Shown piece by piece: positions 1 through 5,336 of a DNA stretch of 5,336 bases. A model generated the notes under the pieces. That model was not told the origin of the DNA. It worked only from the letters and a program-made list of their open reading frames with translations, and searched no databases. The DNA lies in the NCBI GenBank assembly GCA_039925865.1, contig JBDSYA010000306.1, forward strand, positions 1 through 5,336, written 5' to 3'. The translations under genes were made by a program, and so were the position numbers. How positions within the stretch are numbered: the first letter of the stretch is position 1; every line of letters begins with the position of its first letter. Source of the DNA: JBDSYA01 sp039925865. GTDB taxonomy: Bacteria > Bacteroidota > Ignavibacteria > Tepidaquicellales > Tepidaquicellaceae.

Positions 1-236
1 GGATTCTGATCAAGGATTTGTCCGATCTGAATATTCTCATCATACTTTACATCTCCCTGTTTAATTTCAAGTCCGGCTTCTTCAATTATTTTTTTTGCAT
101 CAATGTAATTCATACCTGTTACTCTGGGTACTTTCGCAGTATCGGAGTGCTTTACATACCACGGCATGATCACACTGTTAACTAAAAAAAACAGAACCAG
201 AAGGCATCCAAAAAATATTAAAACTTTTTTTAACAT
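1..236 (-). CDS. Membrane-anchored PASTA-domain protein, 5' part only (runs off the left edge)
   Basis: Reading leftward from the ATG at 236-234, 78 complete codons are visible before the window ends. Residues 3-4 are Lys-Lys, followed by a hydrophobic segment at about residues 5-25 (VLIFFGCLLVLFFLVNSVIM), which reads as a single membrane anchor with almost no cytoplasmic part. From about residue 36 the sequence fits the PASTA consensus: VPRVTGMNYIDAKKIIEEAG, then GLEI, then IGQILDQNP. PASTA domains are extracytoplasmic modules that bind peptidoglycan or beta-lactam-like ligands. There is no room for an N-terminal kinase, so this is not a PknB/Stk-type kinase, and it cannot be a class A penicillin-binding protein unless further domains follow. 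More PASTA repeats may lie outside the window. The start is well fixed: an in-frame TAA lies three codons upstream with no other start codon between. It diverges from the lytic transglycosylase gene across 195 bases. Confidence 0.85.
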   Translation of the reverse strand, partial: MLKKVLIFFGCLLVLFFLVNSVIMPWYVKHSDTAKVPRVTGMNYIDAKKIIEEAGLEIKQGDVKYDENIQIGQILDQN

Positions 237-431
237 GCGTTGAAATTAAGAAACTTCCTGACGAATTAAAATGAATAAAATGAAATTTTAGTATAACAAA
301 TTTTTTGTTAAACAATCTTTTAATTGATTTTTATTTTATATAAATGCTGAAGGTAAGCAAAGTTCGTACTGCAAATGGTTAAGAAATTGTGATTGAATAA
401 CTTTTTCTGATTGGCTATGTTTTAAAAGCCA
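237..431. other. Divergent intergenic spacer between the PASTA protein and lytic transglycosylase genes
   Basis: This AT-rich spacer must carry the 5' control regions of both divergent genes. It shows no coding potential. It contains the inverted repeat at 294-310 and the hairpin at 410-433, both listed separately. On the plus strand, TAACTTTT at 398-405 differs from the Bacteroidota -7 consensus TAnnTTTG only in the last base and would give a short leader, but no TTTG box sits about 19 bases upstream of it. On the minus strand, TATACT at 294-289 resembles a sigma-70 -10 box, again without a well-spaced -35. I therefore do not assign a definite promoter to either gene. Neither start codon has a Shine-Dalgarno sequence at usable spacing; the nearest for the PASTA gene is AGGAAG, about 17 bases upstream of its ATG. 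Confidence 0.6.
294..315. repeat. Perfect 7-3-7 inverted repeat with an overlapping half-site in the divergent spacer
   Basis: TAACAAA (294-300), TTT, TTTGTTA (304-310) is a perfect inverted repeat. A second short palindrome, TTGTT-A-AACAA (305-315), reuses its right arm, so three alternating half-sites lie in 22 bases. The position between two divergent cell-wall genes would suit an operator. The arms are almost pure A/T in an AT-rich spacer, so chance is a real alternative. No regulator can be named from the sequence. Confidence 0.3.
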
Positions 432-433
432 AT
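410..433 (+). promoter_or_regulatory. Hairpin enclosing the start codon of the lytic transglycosylase gene
   Basis: ATTGGCT (410-416) and AGCCAAT (427-433) are perfectly complementary arms around a 10-base loop. The 3' arm includes the first two bases of the ATG at 432-434. If the transcript starts upstream of 410, this 7-bp stem would partly bury the start codon. The loop also contains ATG TTT TAA (417-425), a two-codon reading frame in the same frame as the gene. The structure is directly visible; a role in limiting translation is inference. Confidence 0.4.
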
Positions 434-1490
434 GAGTACAAAACTTTCCCAAAGTGGTTTTCTTTTCAACATTAATTCCATACAAAAGTTGAAAAAAGCA
501 ACTTTATTTTTAATACCTCTTCTTATTATTCTTGTCCTGTTATTCTATTCATATAATCAATCTATGATCTACAAAGATTCTCCTGAAAATAATGTTCAGG
601 ATAATAAGTTAAGAGAACAGGATAATGTGATTGCACCGACAGGCGAAAATAAAGTTAAGATCGAAGATCTGGATAAAGTAATATCAGAAAAATCTTTTAA
701 TAATGTTGCTTACATTGAAGGTCTATTAAAGGACTGGCCTACGCTATTTGATCTGTTCACATCCAATTCCAACTTTAAACAGCAGGCGAAGACTTTAAAT
801 ATTAGAGATCTTGAACGGGTAACTGAAAAAGTTCAGATGGTCAGTAAAGAGTTTAAACTTGGAAATGTAGATAATCTCGTGAAAGAATTAGGAGATATTA
901 TTAAGCGCGAATGTAATTATTACAAACTGGACTGGAGAATTGTGCTGGCTATCATTCGGCAGGAATCATATTTTAATGCAAACGCCAGATCTCATGCAGG
1001 AGCATTTGGACTGATGCAGATTATGCCGAGGACCGGAGCGGGACTTCAGGATGAATTAAAATTAGAGGATACTCAGACTCCTAAAAATAATCTCATTGCA
1101 GGTATTTATTATTATGCAACTCTCGTTTCTCAGTTCAGGGAGTTTGGTGAGGATAAATATAAATTTGCATTAGCAGCTTACAATGCAGGAATAGGAAGGG
1201 TTATTGATGCAATGACAATTACTGCTTACTTTGGAAAAGATTATAAGGCATGGGAAAACGTAAAAGAAGCATATCCCTTTTTATCATCTAAAGAAGACTC
1301 GGTACATGCTTTGATATGGCCCGATTCTAAACGGCCGCCATATGGTACACTTGACAATTGGAAAGAACCATACAATTATGTTAATAGCATAACATTTTAT
1401 TATGATGCCTACAGAAAATTGTTTGAAAGTAATTTAGAAGAGCCTGCTGTAAAAACCAATAAGAAGAAAAAATCTAAAAAGAAAAAATAA
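432..1490 (+). CDS. Membrane-anchored lytic murein transglycosylase, MltF-type SLT domain
   Basis: This 352-residue protein should cleave the MurNAc-GlcNAc bond of peptidoglycan to a 1,6-anhydro product, on the outer face of the inner membrane. Residues 18-22 (QKLKK) precede a hydrophobic stretch at about 24-40, read as an uncleaved anchor; no lipobox cysteine is present. Residues 45-150 are a polar, probably helical linker without a recognised domain. The SLT domain covers about 155-330: IIRQES with the presumed catalytic Glu178, GLMQIMP at 193-199, AAYNAG at 248-253, and a YVNSITFYYDAY tail. The region after AAYNAG (VIDAMTIT, WENVKEAYPFL) matches the MltF subgroup. Unlike E. coli MltF there is no N-terminal solute-binding-like domain. 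The protein ends in a lysine-rich tail (342-352). An in-frame TAA at 423-425 makes ATG 432 the first possible start. The next gene follows after nine bases. Confidence 0.9.
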   Translation: MSTKLSQSGFLFNINSIQKLKKATLFLIPLLIILVLLFYSYNQSMIYKDSPENNVQDNKLREQDNVIAPTGENKVKIEDLDKVISEKSFNNVAYIEGLLKDWPTLFDLFTSNSNFKQQAKTLNIRDLERVTEKVQMVSKEFKLGNVDNLVKELGDIIKRECNYYKLDWRIVLAIIRQESYFNANARSHAGAFGLMQIMPRTGAGLQDELKLEDTQTPKNNLIAGIYYYATLVSQFREFGEDKYKFALAAYNAGIGRVIDAMTITAYFGKDYKAWENVKEAYPFLSSKEDSVHALIWPDSKRPPYGTLDNWKEPYNYVNSITFYYDAYRKLFESNLEEPAVKTNKKKKSKKKK

Positions 1491-1499
1491 ATCTGCTTT

Positions 1500-2684
1500 T
1501 TGATCTTAGAAAAAAATTCACTTATCGAAAATATCAATTCATGTGAAGAAGCCCGTGAATTATTTCCAATCACTCAATCCTGCGTCTATCTCGACTCAGC
1601 ACACTATTCACAATATTCACTTGAAACAAGAAACCGGCTTACTGACTTCATTGACACGTTTACTTATTCAAATTTAAATCTCAGTCTTTTTAATTTAAAA
1701 GCATCTGACAGTTTGAAGGAAAAATGCGCAGAACTTATTGGATCCGATAAAGATGATATTATAATCACAAGCAGCACAACTCATGGATTAAATATTTTTG
1801 TGAACGGTGTCAGTCTTCAGTCCGGCGATTGTGTAGCATACGCCGATTCAGAGTTTCCGGCAATTGTTTATCCATGGCTTAATCAGGAAAAAGTCAGAGG
1901 TATAAAAAACGTAATGATACCATCCGTAAATGGCCAGATAAGATTAGAGGATATAGAAAATGTAATTAAAGAAAACGAAGTTAAAGTTTTAACTATAAGT
2001 TCAGTTGAATTTCTCGGGTTTAGAAATGATCTGAGATCTATTGGCAAGATCTGCAGAGAAAATAATTGTTACTTTGTAGTTGATGCAATTCAAAGCATGG
2101 GCGTCTGTCCGCTGAATGTGAAAGAGCTTGAGATCGATTTCTTATCGGCAGGTTCGCAGAAATGGATGATGGCTCCGGCGGGAATCGGTTTTGCATATAT
2201 TTCACCAAGGATAAAAGATAAGGTTGCTCCTACCTACGTTGCAACTTCAAGTATTCAGTTCGAATTTAAAAACTTTTTGAAGTATGATCTAAACTTCAGA
2301 GCTGACGGAGGTGCATACGAAAACTCTACGCTTAATACTCTCGGAATGATCGGTATGAAGTCATCAATAGAATTATTTCTCAAACTTGGAGTTGATAACA
2401 TCTTCAATCACATTCTTAATCTTCAGGATATTTTTATTGACAAAATTAAAAATACTGATTTTATTGTTGAATCAAATCTGGATTTTATTCACAGATCCAA
2501 CATTCTTATTTTTAGTCATAAAGACCGTGTACAAAACGAGAATGTTCAGAAGTTTCTTGAGAATGAAAATATTTTCATTGCGTTAAGAGAGGGTTTTCTA
2601 AGAATGTCGGCACATGTTTTTAATAATGAGGAAGATATATTGAAGCTGGTAAAAGGAGTCAGTAAATTTAAAGTTAACAGTTAG
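1500..2684 (+). CDS. Class-V aminotransferase-fold PLP-dependent enzyme (epimerase/aminotransferase-like, not a desulfurase)
   Basis: This is a 394-residue fold-type I PLP enzyme, probably cytosolic. Visible family motifs are YLDSAHYSQYS (30-40), the cofactor-phosphate region SSTTHGLN (91-98), EFPAIVYPW (118-126), SSVEFLGFRNDL (168-179), VVDAIQS with Asp195 for the pyridine nitrogen, SAGSQKW with the Schiff-base Lys221, and LRMSAHVFNNEED (367-379) with Arg368 for substrate carboxylate. The C-terminal loop has no cysteine where SufS/NifS enzymes carry the catalytic one, so cysteine desulfurase is unlikely. The EFP...YPW and FRNDL motifs resemble the isopenicillin-N-epimerase-like subgroup, but the substrate cannot be told. 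The start is TTG at 1500-1502: upstream in the same frame come only three codons and then the TAA of the transglycosylase gene, and no other start precedes the first core motif. There is no Shine-Dalgarno sequence. It is probably cotranscribed with the gene before it. Confidence 0.88.
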   Translation: MILEKNSLIENINSCEEARELFPITQSCVYLDSAHYSQYSLETRNRLTDFIDTFTYSNLNLSLFNLKASDSLKEKCAELIGSDKDDIIITSSTTHGLNIFVNGVSLQSGDCVAYADSEFPAIVYPWLNQEKVRGIKNVMIPSVNGQIRLEDIENVIKENEVKVLTISSVEFLGFRNDLRSIGKICRENNCYFVVDAIQSMGVCPLNVKELEIDFLSAGSQKWMMAPAGIGFAYISPRIKDKVAPTYVATSSIQFEFKNFLKYDLNFRADGGAYENSTLNTLGMIGMKSSIELFLKLGVDNIFNHILNLQDIFIDKIKNTDFIVESNLDFIHRSNILIFSHKDRVQNENVQKFLENENIFIALREGFLRMSAHVFNNEEDILKLVKGVSKFKVNS

Positions 2685-2763
2685 CATAAAACTTTTAATA
2701 AAACTAAACAACTTCCACAAACACAAAACAATTATAAAGTCTGTGAACTATAAATTCAATAGA
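2685..2763. other. Short convergent intergenic region, no clear terminator
   Basis: Seventy-nine AT-rich bases separate the convergent stops of the PLP enzyme gene (TAG, 2682-2684) and the ComF-family gene (TGA, 2766-2764). A terminator serving both would be expected here. The only fold I see is an AU-rich bulged stem at 2732-2753 (TTATA, two-base bulge, GT, paired with ACTATAA) with no clean U-tract. That is too weak to call an intrinsic terminator. Confidence 0.5.
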
Positions 2764-3456
2764 TCATTCCCTCGCCATTGCAAGAGTGCATCCCATTACT
2801 TCACTCACATTATATTCCCTTAAAGTATTTATAACTTCATTAATGGTAGAACCGGTAGTAACAACATCATCCACTACAATAACTCTTTTTCCCCGAATCT
2901 CATCTGTATAACTTTCATTGAAAACAAACGCACCCTTTACATTTTTTGCTCTTTCATATTTCTTTAATTTCGTCTGAGACTTTGTGTGCCTCACCCTTTT
3001 TATAATGTCACTTCTTACTTCCGCATTCAAAACTTTCCTTAACCCTATGGATAAATAATCTGATTGGTTATATCCTCGTTCTCTGAATTTAGTTTTAAAT
3101 AAAGGTACCGGAATTATGTAATCGTAATCAGGAATATTATTTTCCTTACAATAAATCTTCAGCTCTTTTCCCAAAAGTTCTCCCATCAGTATTCCAAGCT
3201 TTTTCATTCCGCAATATTTAAGCTGATAAATTATCTTCGAAAAATCATCACCCTCATAGAAAGCAAAATGACTAAAAGAATTTTCTGAAACTAATTTGCC
3301 GGCAAGATCTGTGCGGTCAGTTAACGTTATTGTCTGTAATGAATGGAGGTTATCATCAGAAAGGTGTTTGTTGGAATTCTGTTCATTAAGAATTTTATCG
3401 GAGATAATGCACACCCTCGGAAAAACAAAATCAATTATGTTTTGAAATATTTCCAT
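2764..3456 (-). CDS. ComF-family phosphoribosyltransferase-like protein with degenerate zinc finger
   Basis: This 230-residue protein belongs to the ComF/GntX family, which has a type I phosphoribosyltransferase fold. ComF is needed for DNA uptake in competent bacteria, but relatives occur widely with unclear function. The core is intact: IPVPLFKTKFRERGYNQSDY (115-134), RVRHTKSQTKLKKYERAKNV (154-173), and the PRPP-binding loop RVIVVDDVVTTGST (191-204). The N-terminal four-cysteine zinc module is degraded. In FPRVCIISDKIL only Cys16 remains, the second position being Ser19, and the second knuckle reads LSDDNLHSL, with Ser33 and Asn36 where cysteines are usual. The start is ATG 3456-3454; the frame is closed by a TGA about 16 codons upstream with no other start between, and no Shine-Dalgarno sequence is seen. 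It follows ettA by 70 bases on the same strand and may share its transcript. No other competence gene is present. Confidence 0.87.
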   Translation of the reverse strand: MEIFQNIIDFVFPRVCIISDKILNEQNSNKHLSDDNLHSLQTITLTDRTDLAGKLVSENSFSHFAFYEGDDFSKIIYQLKYCGMKKLGILMGELLGKELKIYCKENNIPDYDYIIPVPLFKTKFRERGYNQSDYLSIGLRKVLNAEVRSDIIKRVRHTKSQTKLKKYERAKNVKGAFVFNESYTDEIRGKRVIVVDDVVTTGSTINEVINTLREYNVSEVMGCTLAMARE

Positions 3457-3526
3457 AATCCGGAATGCATAATTAACGGAATGAATTGAATTTAAAGCGG
3501 ATCAAATAAGAATCATACTTTACAAC
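3457..3526 (-). other. 70-base gap between ettA and the ComF-family gene
   Basis: The gap contains a direct repeat CGGAATG at 3461-3467 and 3477-3483 (CATTCCG on the coding strand), just upstream of the ComF start. I see no terminator for ettA and no good promoter. The simplest reading is that the ComF-family gene is transcribed by readthrough from ettA, possibly with a weak internal promoter. The repeat is too short to interpret alone. Confidence 0.35.
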
Positions 3527-5203
3527 TTAATTCTCAACCAGCTTTTTGTATCTGACTCTTTTAGGCTCAACATTTCCAAATTTCTTCTTCTTGTATTCTT
3601 CATATTCCGAATAGCTGCCTTCAAAATAATCAACAATAGAATCTCCTTCAAATGCAAGTATATGTGTGGCAACTCTGTCAAGAAACCATCTGTCATGCGA
3701 TATTATCACCGCACATCCTGCAAAGTTTTCAAGGCCTTCTTCAAGTGCACGAAGAGTATTGACATCAATGTCATTTGTAGGTTCATCCAGCAAAAGAACA
3801 TTTGCCTCAGATTTCAAAGTTAATGCAAGATGAAGCCTGTTCCTTTCACCGCCGGACAACGAAGCAACTTTCTTTCCCTGATCAGCACCGCTGAAATTAA
3901 ATCTTGCAACATATGCCCGGGAGTTATATTGTTTTCCTTCAAGTTCAATAAATTCATTTCCTTCAGAAATAACTTCCCAAACTGTTTTCTCCTGATCAAT
4001 GTTTGCATGCGCCTGATCGACATATCCGATCTGGACAGTATCACCAACTTCAAAATTTCCTGCAACCGGTTTTTCCGTTCCTAGTATCATTCTGAATAAA
4101 GTTGTTTTTCCTGTTCCATTAGGACCGATTACACCGACGATTCCTGCAGGAGGCAAAGCAAAGTTCAGATTTTCATAAAGCAGTTTATCTCCAAATGATT
4201 TTGAAACATTAACAGCTTCAATAACTTTATTTCCAAGACGGGGACCGTTAGGAATATATATTTCAAGTTTTTCTTCTTTCTTCTTCATGTCTTCATTAAG
4301 CATCCTGTCATAAGACTGAAGGCGGGCTTTTGATTTTGCATGACGTGCTTTTGGCGACATACGCACCCATTCAAGTTCGCGCTCAAGAGTTTTCTTTCGT
4401 TTACTTTCCTGCTTCTCTTCCATCTCAAGCCTTTTCGTTTTCTGCTCAAGCCATGATGAATAATTTCCTTCCCATGGAATTCCCTCTCCCCTGTCAAGCT
4501 CAAGTATCCATCCCGCAACATTATCAAGAAAGTATCTGTCGTGAGTTATCGCGATCACTGTTCCTTTGTATTGTTTTAAATGCTGTTCAAGCCAGTCAAT
4601 TGATTCCGCATCTAAATGGTTTGTCGGTTCATCAAGTAATAGTATATCAGGTTCTTTTAACAATAGCCTGCACAATGCAACTCTTCTTCTTTCTCCTCCC
4701 GAAAGATTTTTCACAAGTGCATCTCCGTCGGGAGTTCTTAAAGCATCCATAGCCCTTTCAAGTTTTGCGTCAAGTTCCCATCCATTCATATGCTCGATCT
4801 TTTCAGTAAGCTCACCTTGTCTTTCAATTAATTTAGTCATTTCATCATCGTCCATAGGCTCCGAAAATTTATTATTTACTTCTTCATATTCCTTCAATAC
4901 ATTGACAATTTCCTGAACACCTTCCTGAACAATCTCCTTAACTGTCTTTGTGTCATCTAATTCAGGCTCCTGCGAAAGTAGTCCTATGGAATATTCTTTT
5001 GTAAAATGAACTTCACCTTCAAATTTTTCTTCAAGACCCGCAATAATTTTTAATAAAGTAGATTTTCCTGAACCATTAAGACCTATGATTCCGATCTTGG
5101 CTCCGTAGAAAAATGAAAGATAGATGTTTTTTAAAACCTGTTTATGCGGAGGGAAGGTCTTACTTACACCAACCATTGAAAAAATAATTTTGTTATCGGA
5201 CAA
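3527..5203 (-). CDS. ettA: Energy-dependent translational throttle protein EttA (ABC-F ATPase)
   Basis: EttA is a soluble ABC-F protein that binds the ribosomal E site and gates entry into elongation according to ATP/ADP level. This 558-residue protein matches the family length (about 555 in E. coli). ABC domain 1 has Walker A GLNGSGKST (41-49), the arm insertion at about 95-140, signature LSGGERRR (167-174), Walker B ILLLDEP with Glu192, and switch His221. The interdomain linker (about 243-322) has the EttA-typical EGNYSSWLEQK and ELEWVRMSPKAR. ABC domain 2 has GPNGTGKTT (360-368), LSGGERNR (449-456), LLLDEPTND with Glu474, and His503. The end, PKRVRYKKL, is also EttA-like. All catalytic residues are present. 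The start is TTG 5203-5201: an in-frame TAA lies five codons upstream, and the first ATG (codon 10) would remove residues (IIFSM) that align with the E. coli N-terminus. The gene heads a likely two-gene unit with the ComF-family gene. Confidence 0.96.
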   Translation of the reverse strand: MSDNKIIFSMVGVSKTFPPHKQVLKNIYLSFFYGAKIGIIGLNGSGKSTLLKIIAGLEEKFEGEVHFTKEYSIGLLSQEPELDDTKTVKEIVQEGVQEIVNVLKEYEEVNNKFSEPMDDDEMTKLIERQGELTEKIEHMNGWELDAKLERAMDALRTPDGDALVKNLSGGERRRVALCRLLLKEPDILLLDEPTNHLDAESIDWLEQHLKQYKGTVIAITHDRYFLDNVAGWILELDRGEGIPWEGNYSSWLEQKTKRLEMEEKQESKRKKTLERELEWVRMSPKARHAKSKARLQSYDRMLNEDMKKKEEKLEIYIPNGPRLGNKVIEAVNVSKSFGDKLLYENLNFALPPAGIVGVIGPNGTGKTTLFRMILGTEKPVAGNFEVGDTVQIGYVDQAHANIDQEKTVWEVISEGNEFIELEGKQYNSRAYVARFNFSGADQGKKVASLSGGERNRLHLALTLKSEANVLLLDEPTNDIDVNTLRALEEGLENFAGCAVIISHDRWFLDRVATHILAFEGDSIVDYFEGSYSEYEEYKKKKFGNVEPKRVRYKKLVEN

Positions 5204-5232
5204 TTCTATAATATTTTAATTTAAAAACTTTG

Positions 5233-5240
5233 CAAATATA
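5233..5240 (-). promoter_or_regulatory. Candidate -7 promoter box for ettA
   Basis: On the minus strand TATATTTG (5240-5233) matches the Bacteroidota -7 consensus TAnnTTTG exactly and lies about 30 bases upstream of the ettA TTG. That would give a leader of roughly 20-25 bases. The -33 box expected 19 bases further upstream reads CTAA instead of TTTG, so support is partial. The site overlaps the palindrome TTTGCAAA (5229-5236). In AT-rich DNA a 6-of-6 match can arise by chance. Confidence 0.35.
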
Positions 5241-5281
5241 ACTAAATGCATTGAGAGGTTTAGTGTAATAATTTATGTAAT

Positions 5282-5336
5282 ATGAGATTGTATGCAATAC
5301 TTCGAACTTCACTTGTACACAAAAAAAACGGCCACT
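5282..5336 (+). CDS. Possible 5' end of a divergent gene (runs off the right edge), unrecognised
   Basis: An ATG at 5282-5284 opens a rightward frame that stays open for 18 codons to the window end (MRLYAILRTSLVHKKNGH). The frame is bounded by an in-frame TAG seven codons upstream, with no alternative start between. It would be divergent from ettA. The fragment is too short to identify: the basic and hydrophobic mix would suit the start of a membrane protein, but nothing diagnostic is visible. No Shine-Dalgarno or good promoter is seen in front of it. It could equally be a chance open frame. Confidence 0.28.
   Translation, partial: MRLYAILRTSLVHKKNGH

Noticed and set aside
1465..1503. Programmed frameshift at the A-runs ending the transglycosylase gene
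   Set aside because: A -1 slip reaches TGA at 1501-1503 and a +1 slip ends about 20 codons later with no recognisable product, so no useful protein results.
2386..2586. 66-codon plus-strand frame inside the PLP enzyme gene
   Set aside because: It lies wholly within a well-supported gene in another frame and its product is a leucine/isoleucine-rich string with no motif.
1500..2684. Calling the PLP enzyme a SufS/NifS cysteine desulfurase
   Set aside because: The overall class-V fold motifs fit, but the catalytic cysteine loop before the final Arg motif is absent.
2732..2753. Possible bidirectional terminator between the convergent genes
   Set aside because: The stem is AU-rich, has a two-base bulge and lacks a U-tract; it is no better than expected in such sequence.
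3461..3483. CGGAATG direct repeat upstream of the ComF-family gene as a regulator site
   Set aside because: Seven bases repeated twice is too little evidence without conservation data.
3820..5000. Several 80-140 codon frames on both strands inside ettA (for example 4330-4752 plus, 4566-4916 plus, 4285-4527 minus)
   Set aside because: All overlap the conserved ATPase motifs of ettA in other frames and show no family motif of their own.
5193..5336. Minus-strand frame open from the right edge for 47 codons, ending at TAA 5195-5193 inside the ettA start
   Set aside because: The translation is a Tyr/Ile/Lys/Phe-rich string typical of AT-rich non-coding DNA, has no motif, and would overlap ettA and its likely promoter. 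The tail of an upstream gene cannot be fully excluded without more sequence.
1..5336. tRNA, rRNA, riboswitch, CRISPR array, insertion sequence or phage attachment site
   Set aside because: I read both strands for these and saw no cloverleaf, regular repeat-spacer array, terminal inverted repeats, transposase or integrase motifs.

Overview
The window is AT-rich. It carries four complete protein genes, the 5' end of a fifth on the left edge, and possibly the first codons of a sixth on the right edge. No RNA genes, insertion sequences, CRISPR arrays or phage genes were seen. Several features suggest the Bacteroidota/Chlorobiota/Ignavibacteriota group, perhaps an Ignavibacteria-like member: the low GC, the absence of a convincing Shine-Dalgarno sequence at any start, a TAnnTTTG-type -7 box upstream of ettA, and the EttA N-terminus. 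This placement is inference from style and not a database match.

Left part (1-1490): two envelope genes are divergently transcribed from a 195-base AT-rich spacer. Leftward is a membrane-anchored protein whose single visible PASTA domain should bind peptidoglycan or related cell-wall material. Rightward is a membrane-anchored lytic transglycosylase with an MltF-type SLT domain, which should cleave peptidoglycan. The spacer holds a perfect 7-3-7 inverted repeat, and a 7-bp hairpin covers the transglycosylase start codon.

Middle (1500-2684): nine bases after the transglycosylase, in the same reading frame and with a TTG start, lies a class-V aminotransferase-fold PLP enzyme. It has the Schiff-base lysine but no desulfurase-type catalytic cysteine. 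The two genes are probably one transcription unit; a functional link is not established.

Right part (2764-5203, minus strand): ettA, an ABC-F translation factor very close in layout to E. coli EttA, is followed after 70 bases by a ComF-family phosphoribosyltransferase-like gene. The ComF protein has lost three of the four usual N-terminal zinc-ligand cysteines. This pair converges on the aminotransferase across 79 bases that show no strong terminator.

Overall this looks like ordinary chromosomal housekeeping sequence. I found no convincing undescribed multi-gene system. The points most worth a second look are the degenerate ComF zinc finger, the MltF-type enzyme without its substrate-binding-protein domain, the start-codon hairpin, and the non-desulfurase PLP enzyme coupled to a transglycosylase gene.
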